Shown here piece by piece: positions 8,940-19,081 of a stretch of DNA of 64,000 nucleotides. The notes under the pieces are model-generated. The model did not search any database. It was not told the origin of the DNA and was given only the letters and a program-made list of their open reading frames with translations. Within the stretch, counting starts at the first letter, position 1. Each line of letters starts with the position of its first letter. Both the position numbers and the translations under genes were made by a program. Source of the DNA: Hydrogenophaga sp. (GTDB lineage Bacteria > Pseudomonadota > Gammaproteobacteria > Burkholderiales > Burkholderiaceae_C); assembly GCA_018993155.1 (NCBI GenBank), contig JAGKSX010000099.1, positions 16,850 to 80,849 on the forward strand, in the 5' to 3' direction.

Positions 8940-11345
8940 ATGGTAGACCGCATGACCCGAACTCCTTCCCGCGCTGCACTCCGCCTGGGCGCCTGCGCCA
9001 GCGTCGCCGCCCTCGTGGCTGCCGCGGGGCCCGCCCTGGCCCAGGCCGCTCCGGCGCCCGAGGACGGCGCGGCCGCTGCCGGCGCCGCGCCGGCCCAGGC
9101 TGCGCAGCAGGCCCGCGTCAACCGCATCTTCGTGCGTGGCAACCAGCGCATCGATCCGTCGACGGTGCTGTCCTACCTGCCGATCCAGCCGGGCGACGTC
9201 GTTGATCCGCTGACGCTCGATGTGGCGGTGCGGACCCTCTACCGCACCGACCTGTTCGCCGACGTGCAGATGGGCGTCCAGCCGAACGGCGACCTGATCA
9301 TCGAGGTCGTCGAGAACCCGATCATCAACCAGGTGGTGTTCGAGGGGAACAGCGCGGTCCGTGAGGACAAGCTGCGCGAGGAAGTCACGCTGCAGCCGCG
9401 CGGCATCTTCACCCGCGCCCGGGTGCAGGAGGACGTGCAGAGCATCGTCGAGCTGTACCGGCTGCAGGGGCGTATCTCGGCCTCGGTCACGCCCAAGCTG
9501 GTCCAGCTCGAGCAGAACCGCGTCGATGTGGTGTTCGAGATCGACGAGGGCCCGCAGACCGGCGTCCGCCAGATCACCTTCATTGGCAACGAGGCGTTCT
9601 CGGATGGCGATCTGCGCGAGGTGATGGTCACCAAGACGTCGCGCTGGTGGCAGTTCTTCTCGTCGAACGACAACTACGACCCGAACCGGCTCGACTACGA
9701 CCGCGAGCAGCTGCGGAAGTTCTACACCAACCGCGGCTACTATGATTTCCGCATCCTGTCGGCGGTGGCCGAGCTGTCGCCTGACAACGACTCCTTCGGC
9801 ATCACCCTGACGGTCGAGGAGGGGGATCGCTACAACTTCGGCGAAATCACCGTCGAGACGACCAGCGATCGCCTGAACGAGGAGTTCCTCCGGGCCCTCG
9901 TGCCGATCCGCACCGGCGATCTGTACGAGAGCGACCGGATCGAGAACGCCGTAGACGCCCTGACCTTCGCCGCGGGCTCGGCCGGTTACGCCTTCGTCGA
10001 GATCAACCCGACCTATCGCGCCAATCCGGAGACGGACACGGTCGACGTGGTGTTCAACGTCACCGAGGGGGAACGCGTCTACGTCGAGCGCATCGATGTG
10101 GTGGGCAACACCCGCACGGTCGACCCGGTCATCCGGCGCGAGCTGCTGCTTGTCGAGGGCGACGCCTTCAACCGCCGCCTGATGGACCTGTCGCGCAACA
10201 ATCTGCGCGCCCTCGGCTTCTTCGAGGAGGTCGAGATCGAGGAGGCGCGCGGCTCGGCGCCGGACCGCAGCGTGCTCAACGTCAACGTCACCGAGCAGCC
10301 CACCGGCGAGCTCTCGGTCGGGGCCGGCTTCAGCTCCGTCGACTCCTTCGTGGTCAATCTCGGCATCTCGGAACGGAACTTCCGCGGTCGCGGCCAGAAT
10401 GTCGTGGCGCGGGTCGAGTGGGGCTCGCTGCGCCAGCAGATCGACTTCCGCTTCACCGAGCCGCGCTTCCTCGGCCGCAATCTGCGCGCCGGCTGGGACC
10501 TGTTCCACTCGCGCTACGACTTCCAGCAGGAGTCGTCGTTCGACTATCGCTCGACGGGCGGCGGTCTGCGGATCTCCTATCCGCTCAACCGCTACACCCT
10601 GTTCAGCGCCCGCTACTTCCTGCGCGATGACGAGATCATCGTTCCGCGGGGCTACTGCAACGGCCAGGGCTCGCGGGCCCTGTGCGAGCAGGTCGGGGCG
10701 TCGCTCAACTCGTCCGCCGGCTACACGGTCTTCGTTGACCAGCGGAACGACCCGATCCGTCCGACACGCGGCTGGACCGCCAGCCTGCGGCAGGACTTCG
10801 CTGGCATCGGCGGCGACGTGAACTACGTCAAGAGCGAGGTCGAGGGCGCCTGGTATTGGGGCATCACCCCCTCGTGGGTCGTCAGCCTGCAGGGCTCGGC
10901 CGGCTACGTGGCCGGCTGGAACGGCGATGCGGTGCGCATCAACGACCGCTTCTTCAAGGGCGGCAACAGCTTCCGCGGCTTCGAGACGGCCGGCATGGGC
11001 CCGCGCGACCTCGCCACCAACGACGCCCTCGGCGGCAACTACTATGTCGTCGGTACGGCCGAGCTCACCGTCCCGAACGGACTTCCCGAACAGTACGGCA
11101 TCCGCACCTCGCTGTTCGCGGATGTCGGCACGCTCGGCCGGCTCGACGACCGCTATACGGTGAACAGCAACGGGGTCCGCGACGCCAACATCGTCGATGA
11201 CCCCTCGCTGCGGGCCTCCGCCGGCGTCAGCATCCACTGGCGTTCGCCGATGGGCCCGATCCGCTTCGACCTCAGCAAGATCCTGTCGAGCGAAGACTAC
11301 GACGAGTCGGAAACCTTCCGCTTCTCGACCTCGACCCAGTTCTAA
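8940..11345 (+). CDS. bamA: outer membrane protein assembly factor BamA
   Basis: BamA is the Omp85-family core of the BAM complex that folds and inserts beta-barrel proteins into the outer membrane. The N-terminal segment ends in GPALAQA, a likely signal peptidase site, and is followed by five POTRA repeats (beginning RIFVRGNQRIDPSTV) and a C-terminal barrel. SFRGFE near residue 680 is the loop-6 (V/I/F)RGF motif. The protein ends in phenylalanine, as expected for an outer-membrane barrel. The start is uncertain: ATGs at 8940 and 8952, and a TTG at 8919 overlapping the rseP stop, are all possible. The first ATG is used here. Confidence 0.96.
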   Translation: MVDRMTRTPSRAALRLGACASVAALVAAAGPALAQAAPAPEDGAAAAGAAPAQAAQQARVNRIFVRGNQRIDPSTVLSYLPIQPGDVVDPLTLDVAVRTLYRTDLFADVQMGVQPNGDLIIEVVENPIINQVVFEGNSAVREDKLREEVTLQPRGIFTRARVQEDVQSIVELYRLQGRISASVTPKLVQLEQNRVDVVFEIDEGPQTGVRQITFIGNEAFSDGDLREVMVTKTSRWWQFFSSNDNYDPNRLDYDREQLRKFYTNRGYYDFRILSAVAELSPDNDSFGITLTVEEGDRYNFGEITVETTSDRLNEEFLRALVPIRTGDLYESDRIENAVDALTFAAGSAGYAFVEINPTYRANPETDTVDVVFNVTEGERVYVERIDVVGNTRTVDPVIRRELLLVEGDAFNRRLMDLSRNNLRALGFFEEVEIEEARGSAPDRSVLNVNVTEQPTGELSVGAGFSSVDSFVVNLGISERNFRGRGQNVVARVEWGSLRQQIDFRFTEPRFLGRNLRAGWDLFHSRYDFQQESSFDYRSTGGGLRISYPLNRYTLFSARYFLRDDEIIVPRGYCNGQGSRALCEQVGASLNSSAGYTVFVDQRNDPIRPTRGWTASLRQDFAGIGGDVNYVKSEVEGAWYWGITPSWVVSLQGSAGYVAGWNGDAVRINDRFFKGGNSFRGFETAGMGPRDLATNDALGGNYYVVGTAELTVPNGLPEQYGIRTSLFADVGTLGRLDDRYTVNSNGVRDANIVDDPSLRASAGVSIHWRSPMGPIRFDLSKILSSEDYDESETFRFSTSTQF

Positions 11346-11372
11346 GGGAACCGGCCACGCCGGACATGTAAC

Positions 11373-11963
11373 ATGAAGACGACCCTCGCCATCGCCCTCG
11401 CGGCGCTCACCACCCTCGCCGCCGGGGCGGCCTCGGCCCAGACCGCCGGGCCCGCCAACCCCGGCCCGGTGATCCCGGGCGTGTGCGTCTATCACAACGA
11501 GCGGGTCATCGCGCAGTCGACCGCAGGCCAGGCGCTGAACAGCGGCATGCAGCGGCTGTTCGAGGAGGTGCGCGGGGAGCTTCAGCCTTACGCCGCCTCG
11601 ATCGAAACCGAGGCCCAGACCCTCGCCCAGGGCCAGGCCACCATTCCGGCTGCCGAAATGCAGCAGCGCCGTCAGGCCCTGCAGCAGCGCCTTCAGGAAG
11701 CCCAGCAGCTGGAGCAGCAGCGCGACGCCGAGCTGCGCTACACTCGTGCGGTGCAGCTGCAGGCCATCGCCCAGGCCGTCGATCCGATCATCGTCGCCGT
11801 CTACCAGGAGCGCGGCTGCGGCCTGCTGCTGGATCGCGAGAGCGTCTATGTCATGAACCCGGCGATGGATATCTCCGAGCTCGTGATCCAGCGCCTGAAC
11901 GCGGCCCTGCCGACGCTGAGCTTCAATCGTCTGGCGGTCCCGGCCGAGCTCCAGGGCCAGTAA
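11373..11963 (+). CDS. skp: OmpH/Skp-family periplasmic chaperone
   Basis: Skp-type chaperones hold unfolded outer-membrane proteins in the periplasm as trimers with coiled-coil tentacles. The first 22 residues are a clear signal peptide with cleavage after ASA. The middle (about residues 65-125) is Gln/Glu/Ala-rich helical sequence suited to the tentacle arms, and the C-terminal part (VYVMNPAMDIS, LNAALPTLSF) matches the OmpH end. The protein is 196 residues, slightly longer than the E. coli protein. It sits between bamA and lpxD as usual. Confidence 0.92.
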   Translation: MKTTLAIALAALTTLAAGAASAQTAGPANPGPVIPGVCVYHNERVIAQSTAGQALNSGMQRLFEEVRGELQPYAASIETEAQTLAQGQATIPAAEMQQRRQALQQRLQEAQQLEQQRDAELRYTRAVQLQAIAQAVDPIIVAVYQERGCGLLLDRESVYVMNPAMDISELVIQRLNAALPTLSFNRLAVPAELQGQ

Positions 11964-11970
11964 GGCGCTC

Positions 11971-12990
11971 GTGCCCGACCGGCGGTTCTTCGCGCAGGCC
12001 CAGCCCCTGACGGTCGCCGTGGCGGCGGCCGACTGGGGCGAGGTGGTGCGGGGCGGCGAAGCCTTGCTCACCGGGGTTGCGCCGCTCGATGCGGCCGGGC
12101 CGGGCGACCTCGCCTTCCTGTCCGACAGACGACTCGCGCCACGGCTTGAGGTCACGGGCGCGGGGGCCGTGGTGGTCGCCCCGGAGATGGCGGACCGAGC
12201 GCCTGCCGGGGCCGCGGTCATCGTCAGCCGCTTTCCCCAGGCGCTCTGGGCGCGGACCGCCGGACGGCTGTTCCAGCCGCTGCCGGCGCTCGAAGCCGCG
12301 CGGCTGGAAGAGGTCTGTGAGGACGACAGCGTGCGCATCGCGCCGGGCGTCTTCCTGGGCCAGGGCGCCCGGATTGGCCGTGGCAGCGTGGTCGGCCCGG
12401 GCGCTGTCATCGGCCCTGGCGTGCAGATCGGACGCGACGCCCGCATCGGCGCCCACGCCAGCCTGTTCTGCGCCCTCATCGGCGACCGGGTGACCCTCCT
12501 GTCCGGCGCGCGGATCGGCGAGGCCGGCTTTGGCGCCGCGCCGTCGCCGGCCGGGCCCATGGACGTCCCGCAGTTGGGGCGCGTCGTCCTGCAGGATCAC
12601 GTCACCGTCGGGGCCAACACCTGCATCGACCGCGGGGCCTATGATGACACCGTCATCGGCGAGGGCACCAAGATCGATAACATGGTCCAGATCGGCCATA
12701 ACTGCCGCATTGGCCGCTTCTGCCTGATGGCTGCGCATACCGGCATCTCCGGCTCAGTGACCGTCGGCGACGGCGTCATGTTCGGCGGCCGGGCCGGGGT
12801 TGGCGATCACATCACCATCGGCGCCGGCGCCCGGATCGCGGCTGGGGCCGGGGTGCTCGCGGACGTTCCGGCCGGCGAGACCTGGTCCGGCTATCCGGCC
12901 AAGCCCCTGCGACAATCCTTGCGTGAAGCCGTGTGGCTGGCCAAACAGGCGCAAGGAAAGACTCGCAGCGGGACCGAAGGGCATGGCTGA
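11971..12990 (+). CDS. lpxD: UDP-3-O-acylglucosamine N-acyltransferase
   Basis: LpxD adds the N-linked acyl chain in the third step of lipid A synthesis, using acyl-ACP. The N-terminal uridine-binding domain (about residues 1-100) precedes a left-handed beta-helix of hexapeptide repeats. IGHNCRIG near residues 235-242 contains the likely catalytic histidine. The start is GTG at 11971, seven bases after the skp stop; the length of 339 is normal. Its 3' end overlaps fabZ by eight bases. Confidence 0.96.
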   Translation: MPDRRFFAQAQPLTVAVAAADWGEVVRGGEALLTGVAPLDAAGPGDLAFLSDRRLAPRLEVTGAGAVVVAPEMADRAPAGAAVIVSRFPQALWARTAGRLFQPLPALEAARLEEVCEDDSVRIAPGVFLGQGARIGRGSVVGPGAVIGPGVQIGRDARIGAHASLFCALIGDRVTLLSGARIGEAGFGAAPSPAGPMDVPQLGRVVLQDHVTVGANTCIDRGAYDDTVIGEGTKIDNMVQIGHNCRIGRFCLMAAHTGISGSVTVGDGVMFGGRAGVGDHITIGAGARIAAGAGVLADVPAGETWSGYPAKPLRQSLREAVWLAKQAQGKTRSGTEGHG

Positions 12991-13450
12991 GGACACGGGC
13001 AGGATCGACTACGCCGAGGTGATGCGGCGGCTGCCGCACCGGTATCCGTTCCTGCTGGTCGACCGGGCCGAGGACTTCGTGCCGGCCACCTCGATCACCG
13101 GCATCAAGAACGTCACCCACAACGAGCCCTTCTTCCCGGGGCACTTCCCGATCGATCCGGTCATGCCGGGCGTGCTGATCGTCGAGGCGATGGCCCAGAC
13201 GGGGGCGCTGCTGATGTCCAAGACGCTGGACGTCTCGGTCGAGGGCAAGGTGATCATGTTCATGTCCATCGACGGCGTGCGCTTCCGCAAGCCGGCGCGG
13301 CCGGGCGACCAGCTGCGCATGGAAGTGAAGGTCATCAAGGCGCGCGGCGACGCCTTCAAGTTCCGCGGCGAGACCTTCATCGACGGCAAGCTGGCGGCCG
13401 AGGCCGAGTTCATGGCCATGGCCGTGACCGTCGAGGCCCCGGTGAGCTGA
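12983..13450 (+). CDS. fabZ: 3-hydroxyacyl-ACP dehydratase FabZ
   Basis: FabZ dehydrates 3-hydroxyacyl-ACP in fatty acid elongation and competes with lipid A synthesis for 3-hydroxyacyl-ACP, which explains its place here. LPHRYPFLLVDR starts the hot-dog fold, FFPGHFPIDPVMPGVL carries the catalytic histidine, and IVEAMAQTGA the catalytic glutamate. The ATG at 12983 gives 155 residues, the family size; it overlaps the lpxD end, so earlier in-frame starts are rejected. Confidence 0.97.
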   Translation: MAEDTGRIDYAEVMRRLPHRYPFLLVDRAEDFVPATSITGIKNVTHNEPFFPGHFPIDPVMPGVLIVEAMAQTGALLMSKTLDVSVEGKVIMFMSIDGVRFRKPARPGDQLRMEVKVIKARGDAFKFRGETFIDGKLAAEAEFMAMAVTVEAPVS

Positions 13451-13452
13451 CC

Positions 13453-14238
13453 ATGGCCATCCACCCCAGCGCCCAGGTCGACGCCCGAGCCGAGCTGGCC
13501 CCCGACGTCGAGATCGGTCCCTGGTGTATCGTCGGCCCCGGCGTACAGCTGGCCGCTGGCGTGCATCTGGTCAGCCATGTGGTCGTGCAGCAGGACACCT
13601 CGGTTGGCCCCGGGACCGTGATCCACCCGTTCGCGGTGATTGGCGGCGACCCGCAACACAACGGCTACAAGGGCGAGCCGGTCCGGCTTGAGGTCGGCGC
13701 CAACAACGTCATCCGAGAGCACGCCACCTTCAACCGCGGGACGCCCCAGGGCAGCGGCGTGACCCGCGTGGGCTCGAACAGCCTGTTCATGACCGGGGCT
13801 CATGTCGGCCATGACGCGGTCGTCGGCGACCATGTCGTCATGGCGAACAACGCCACGCTCGGGGGCCACGCCCGGGTCGGCGACCGGGTCTTCCTCGGCG
13901 GCCTGTGCGCCGTGCACCAGAACGGCCGGGTGGGGCAGGGCGCCATCGTCGGCGGTCTGGCCGCCGTGACCCGCGACGTGATCCCCTACGGCTCGGCCTG
14001 GGGCAATCACGCGCGCCTGCACGGGCTCAACCTCGTCGGCCTGAAGCGCAAGGGTTACGGCAAGGACGCCATCCGGCGGCTGCTGGCGGCCTACCGCGAC
14101 CTGTTCGAGGGCGAGGGCGTCTTCGCCGATCGCATCGACCGTACGGCCGAGGCCTATGGCGACCTGCCGGAGATCGGCGAGATCATCGCCTTCATCCGTG
14201 AGGACGCGCGCCGGCCGCTGTGCCTTCCGGGCGAATGA
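13453..14238 (+). CDS. lpxA: UDP-N-acetylglucosamine 3-O-acyltransferase
   Basis: LpxA catalyses the first, reversible step of lipid A synthesis, transfer of a 3-hydroxyacyl chain to UDP-GlcNAc. Hexapeptide repeats form the beta-helix from residue 3 onward; TGAHVGHDAVVG near residues 114-125 holds the catalytic histidine, and IREHATFNRGT is the conserved acyl-chain region. The C-terminal helical domain (KRKGYGKDAIRRLL) is present. It starts three bases after fabZ and overlaps lpxI by four. Confidence 0.97.
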   Translation: MAIHPSAQVDARAELAPDVEIGPWCIVGPGVQLAAGVHLVSHVVVQQDTSVGPGTVIHPFAVIGGDPQHNGYKGEPVRLEVGANNVIREHATFNRGTPQGSGVTRVGSNSLFMTGAHVGHDAVVGDHVVMANNATLGGHARVGDRVFLGGLCAVHQNGRVGQGAIVGGLAAVTRDVIPYGSAWGNHARLHGLNLVGLKRKGYGKDAIRRLLAAYRDLFEGEGVFADRIDRTAEAYGDLPEIGEIIAFIREDARRPLCLPGE

Positions 14239-15077
14239 GCGCGCCTGCGCCCCGGCTGGGTCTGATCGCCGGCGGGGGCGACCTGCCGCTGCGCATCGCG
14301 GCCCGCTGCGATGAGGAAGGCCGCGGTCTGTTCGTGATCCGCCTGAAGGGCTTCGCCGACCCGCACCTCGCCCGCTGGCCGGGCGTCGATCTGGGCATGG
14401 CCGAGATCGGGGCGATCCTCGCGGCGCTGAAACGTGAGGGCTGCGGCGTTGTCTGTTTTGCCGGCATCGTCGCCCGCCCGGATTTCCGCAGCCTGAAGCC
14501 CGACCTGAAGGGCGCCGCCCTGCTGCCGGGCATCATCGCCGCCGCGACGAGGGGCGACGACGCCCTGCTGCGCAAGATCCTGTCGATCTTCGAGGCCGAG
14601 GGCTACGCCATCGCCGGGGCGGATGACCTGCTCGGCGGCGAGACCCTGCCTGCCGGGGCCCTCGGTCGGGTCACGCCGACGCCGGACCAGCTTTCCGATC
14701 TCAGGAAGGCGCTCCATGTCGCGGAAAAAGCCGGAGAACTTGATATCGGGCAGGGAGCCGTCGTGGTCGACGGCCTCGTTCTGGCGGTCGAGGCCCAGGA
14801 GGGCACCGACGCCATGCTGCAGCGGACGGCGGGGCTCCCTGCCGACCTGCGGGGAACCGCGGCTGCGCGCAAGGGCGCGCTCGGCAAGGCGCCCAAGCCG
14901 ATCCAGGACCTGCGCGTCGACATGCCGGTGATGGGGGTGCGCACCGTGGAACTGGCCGCCGCCGCTGGCCTGGCGGGCGTGGGGGGGGTCGCCGGCCACC
15001 TGATTCTGATCGACCGCGCCGGGATGATTGCGGCGGCCGACCGCCTCGGGCTGTTCGTCTGGGGCGAAGCGCGATGA
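14235..15077 (+). CDS. lpxI: UDP-2,3-diacylglucosamine pyrophosphatase LpxI
   Basis: LpxI hydrolyses UDP-2,3-diacylglucosamine to lipid X and UMP. It replaces LpxH in alphaproteobacteria, where the Caulobacter enzyme is the characterised prototype. The N-terminus GLIAGGGDLPLRIA and the C-terminal block from TPTPDQLSDL through VDGLVLAVEAQEGTDAML and DMPVMGVRTVE are characteristic. The ATG at 14235, overlapping the lpxA stop by ATGA, gives 280 residues; the GTG 15 bases earlier is less likely. Its presence is key evidence that this half is alphaproteobacterial. Confidence 0.95.
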   Translation: MSAPAPRLGLIAGGGDLPLRIAARCDEEGRGLFVIRLKGFADPHLARWPGVDLGMAEIGAILAALKREGCGVVCFAGIVARPDFRSLKPDLKGAALLPGIIAAATRGDDALLRKILSIFEAEGYAIAGADDLLGGETLPAGALGRVTPTPDQLSDLRKALHVAEKAGELDIGQGAVVVDGLVLAVEAQEGTDAMLQRTAGLPADLRGTAAARKGALGKAPKPIQDLRVDMPVMGVRTVELAAAAGLAGVGGVAGHLILIDRAGMIAAADRLGLFVWGEAR

Positions 15078-16240
15078 GCGCGCCCCTGACCGTGATGCTG
15101 GTCGCGGCCGAGGCCTCGGGCGATGCGCTCGGGGCCGGGCTGGCGGCGGCGCTGAAGCGCCGTCTCGGGGGCGGCGTCCGTTTCGTCGGCGTGGGCGGCG
15201 CGCGCATGGCCGCCGAGGGGGTCGAGAGCCCGTTCGACATCGCTGAACTGTCGATCCTCGGCTGGGTCGAGGGCCTGAAGGCCTACGGCCGGGTCAAGCG
15301 GCGGGTGGCCGAGACGGCGGCGCTGGCCGCGCGCGAGAGGCCAGATGTGGTGGTGCTGATCGACAGCTGGGGCTTCACCATCCGGGTGGCCAAGGCGATC
15401 CGGGCGGCCGCGCCGCAGACGCCGCTGGTCAAGTACGTCGGGCCGCAGGTCTGGGCCTCACGGCCGGGGCGCGCGAAGACCCTGGCGAAGGCGGTGGATC
15501 ATCTGCTGGCGCTCTACGCCTTCGATGCGCCGTGGTTCGAGCGCGAAGGGCTGAAGACCACGGTCGTCGGCTCCCAGGCCCTGCATGTGGACATGGACGG
15601 GGCCGATCCGGCGGCGCTTCGGCGCGAGCTGGGTCTGGCGGCGAACGCCCGGGTGCTGCTCGTCCTGCCGGGCAGTCGCCCCGCCGAGATCACGAGAATG
15701 ACCCCGGTCTATGAGCAGGCCGTCGCGCGGTTGCGGGCCGGGCGTCCGGATCTCGAGATCGTGGTCGCCGCCGCGGGACCGGTGGCCGAGAGCGTCCGCA
15801 CCCGGGTCGCCGCGTGGCCGTTCCGGGTGCATCTGGTCGACGAGGACCGCAAGTACGCCGCCATGCGGCTGGCCGATGTGGCGCTGGCGACTTCGGGGAC
15901 GGTGTCGACGGAGCTCGCCCTGGCCGGCGCGCCCATGGTCATCGCCTATCGCATCGGCGCGCTGAGCTACCGGATCATGAAGCGGTTCGTCACGGCGCGG
16001 CATGTGACCCTGTTCAACATCGCCGCCGACCGCCGCATCGCCCCCGAGTTCATCCAGGACGCGGCGACGCCCGAGGCCCTCGCGGCCGCTGTCGCCCGGC
16101 TGCTGGACGATCCGGCCGTCGCCGCGCAGCAGGCGCAGGACCAGACGGAGGCCCTGTCGCTCATGGGCCGCGGCGGGGCCGATCCGTCCGAGCTGGCCGC
16201 CGACGCCGTGCTGGATGTGCTGGCCGCGCGCCGCGGTTGA
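15074..16240 (+). CDS. lpxB: lipid-A-disaccharide synthase
   Basis: LpxB is the GT19 glycosyltransferase that condenses UDP-2,3-diacylglucosamine with lipid X to form the lipid A disaccharide. The N-terminus VMLVAAEASGDALGAGLAAAL, YVGPQVWASRPGRAKTL, the nucleotide-binding LPGSRPAEI (about residues 199-207) and ATSGTVSTELALAGAPMV are typical. The 388 residues and four-base overlap with lpxI complete the lpxD-fabZ-lpxA-lpxI-lpxB run. It is the last gene of the long plus-strand series. Confidence 0.97.
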   Translation: MSAPLTVMLVAAEASGDALGAGLAAALKRRLGGGVRFVGVGGARMAAEGVESPFDIAELSILGWVEGLKAYGRVKRRVAETAALAARERPDVVVLIDSWGFTIRVAKAIRAAAPQTPLVKYVGPQVWASRPGRAKTLAKAVDHLLALYAFDAPWFEREGLKTTVVGSQALHVDMDGADPAALRRELGLAANARVLLVLPGSRPAEITRMTPVYEQAVARLRAGRPDLEIVVAAAGPVAESVRTRVAAWPFRVHLVDEDRKYAAMRLADVALATSGTVSTELALAGAPMVIAYRIGALSYRIMKRFVTARHVTLFNIAADRRIAPEFIQDAATPEALAAAVARLLDDPAVAAQQAQDQTEALSLMGRGGADPSELAADAVLDVLAARRG

Positions 16241-16249
16241 AGGCAGCGT

Positions 16250-16278
16250 TTGCTTTCCGGGGCCGACCCGCCTATAGG
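16250..16278 (+). promoter_or_regulatory. candidate promoter of the cold-shock gene
   Basis: TTGCTT at 16250-16255 and TATAGG at 16273-16278 are separated by 17 bases, a good sigma-70-type arrangement. Transcription from here would give an untranslated leader of roughly 120 bases before the ATG at 16407, in keeping with the long regulated leaders of cold-shock mRNAs. Confidence 0.45.
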
Positions 16279-16406
16279 GGCCACGTCGATCTCTGTGCGT
16301 AACGCCCCGTTCTCTCTGCGCACGCACGAGTTTTCCGGCCGATCCATTCAGAACCGACACGTCGTCCGGGGTCGTCCCGGCGGCGAACGCCATGTGGAGA
16401 TCTGAA

Positions 16407-16622
16407 ATGGCGACTGGAATCGTTAAGTGGTTCAACCCGACCAAGGGCTACGGCTTCATCCAGCCGGAAGACGGCGGCAAGGACGTGTTCGTCCACATCA
16501 CCGCCCTCGAGGCCGTTGGCCTGCGCAGCCTGAATGAAAACCAGCGCGTGTCGTACGAGCTGGAGCGCGACCGTCGCACCGGCAAGGAATCGGCCGGTAA
16601 GCTGGTCGTCGAAGGCGCCTGA
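16407..16622 (+). CDS. cold-shock protein, CspA family
   Basis: This is a 71-residue single cold-shock domain that binds single-stranded RNA or DNA and acts as an RNA chaperone. RNP1 (KGYGFI, residues 13-18) and RNP2 (VFVHI, residues 27-31) are intact. The ATG at 16407 follows TGGAGA at 16394-16399; the ATG 15 bases earlier adds a non-conserved MWRSE. A strong terminator follows at 16657. It lies between lpxB and gltA with its own promoter. Confidence 0.96.
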   Translation: MATGIVKWFNPTKGYGFIQPEDGGKDVFVHITALEAVGLRSLNENQRVSYELERDRRTGKESAGKLVVEGA

Positions 16623-16656
16623 CGCGCCCGAGACGCTTCGGTGCAAGCCGGACATG

Positions 16657-16689
16657 AAAACGCCGGGGTCGTGGACCCCGGCGTTTTTT
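16657..16689. terminator. bidirectional intrinsic terminator between csp and gltA
   Basis: AAAACGCCGGGGTC at 16657-16670 pairs with GACCCCGGCGTTTT from 16674, followed by more T residues to 16689. The A run on the opposite side makes it work for gltA on the minus strand as well. It separates two convergent genes. Confidence 0.9.
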
Positions 16690-16710
16690 GTTGGGCCTGA
16701 GGCGGACGGC

Positions 16711-18005
<1,295 letters not shown>

Positions 18006-18009
<4 letters not shown>

Positions 18010-18317
18010 GCAGGTTCCTCGGATGATGAGAGAGGTCGCAGGCCGCGCAGCAGTGCAAGCACTTGCGTCACGTCCGCGCGTTCGAGATCGCCTTGGAGGG
18101 GCTTTCGACCGAGCAGCAGATCCAGCAGGTCGTTGTCGGACAAGTCCATCAAGAGCCCGAGTGCATCGGCTTGGCGCACGGTTAAGCCAGATTCGTGCCT
18201 GGCGAAGAATCGCTCGATGAACAGATCGTTCTCGAGCAGGCCACGACGACACCGCCAGCGCAGCTTGCTCAGCGCGCGCTCGTCCAGCAAGGCATCCTGC
18301 AGGGGGGTGTCGGTCAT
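18006..18317 (-). CDS. sdhE: FAD assembly factor SdhE
   Basis: SdhE binds SdhA and promotes covalent FAD attachment in succinate dehydrogenase. The small acidic helical protein (103 residues) contains the diagnostic [14 protein letters not shown] at about residues 24-37, equivalent to the RGxxE motif. The C-terminal half (LDLLLGRK) is also typical. It is encoded between sdhB and gltA with a four-base overlap with gltA, the standard Burkholderiales arrangement. Slightly longer than the roughly 88 residues in E. coli. Confidence 0.93.
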
Positions 18318-18336
18318 GGGGTTCGGGGGTGGGCAC

Positions 18337-19041
18337 TCAGACCGAGCGCAGCACCATCATTTCCTTGATCTTGCCGATGGCCTTCGTGGGGTTCAGGCCC
18401 TTGGGGCAGACGTCCACGCAGTTCATGATGGTGTGGCAGCGGAACAGGCGGTACGGGTCTTCCAGGTTGTCCAGGCGCTCGCTGGTGGCCTGGTCGCGGC
18501 TGTCGGCGATGAAGCGGTAGGCCTGCAGCAGGCCCGCGGGGCCGACGAACTTGTCCGGGTTCCACCAGAAGCTCGGGCAGCTGGTGGAGCAGCTGGCGCA
18601 CAGGATGCACTCGTACAGGCCGTTGAGCTCTTCGCGCTCTTCGGGGCTCTGCAGGCGCTCCTTCTCGGGCGCCACGGTTTCGTTGATCAGGTAGGGCTTG
18701 ATGCTGTTGTACTGCTTGAAGAACAGCGTCATGTCCACGATCAGGTCGCGCACCACCGGCAGGCCGGGCAGCGGCTTGAGCACGATGTCGCCCTTGAGCG
18801 TGTTCATGTTGGTCAGGCAGGCCAGACCGTTCTTGCCGTTGATGTTCATGGCGTCCGAGCCGCACACGCCTTCGCGGCACGAGCGGCGGAACGAGATGGA
18901 GGGGTCCACCGCCTTGAGCTTCATCAGGGCGTCAAGCAGCATGCGCTCGTGGCCATCGAGTTCGACCTCGATGCTCTGCATGTAGGGCTTGGCGTCCTTG
19001 TCCGGGTCGTAGCGGTAGATCTTGAAGGTGCGTTTTGCCAT
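18337..19041 (-). CDS. sdhB: succinate dehydrogenase iron-sulfur subunit
   Basis: SdhB passes electrons from the flavin of SdhA to quinone through three iron-sulfur centres. CREGVCGSD near residues 55-63 plus a later Cys bind [2Fe-2S]; CILCASCSTSCPSF binds [4Fe-4S]; CHTIMNCVDVCPKGLNP binds [3Fe-4S] together with the third cluster of the preceding motif. Length 234 is standard. It lies 40 bases after sdhA and is followed by sdhE and gltA. Confidence 0.98.
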   Translation of the reverse strand: MAKRTFKIYRYDPDKDAKPYMQSIEVELDGHERMLLDALMKLKAVDPSISFRRSCREGVCGSDAMNINGKNGLACLTNMNTLKGDIVLKPLPGLPVVRDLIVDMTLFFKQYNSIKPYLINETVAPEKERLQSPEEREELNGLYECILCASCSTSCPSFWWNPDKFVGPAGLLQAYRFIADSRDQATSERLDNLEDPYRLFRCHTIMNCVDVCPKGLNPTKAIGKIKEMMVLRSV

Positions 19042-19081
19042 GGTTTGTTCTCCGTGCGTCGTGGGTGCTGGGTGAAGGGGC

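Noticed and set aside
8817-12560. A 1,247-codon open frame on the minus strand opposite bamA-skp-lpxD
   Set aside because: It is the antisense shadow of strongly supported genes; the high GC and third-position bias remove stop codons in this frame. Its composition (His/Gln/Val/Gly/Asp-rich, no domains) is typical of such shadows.
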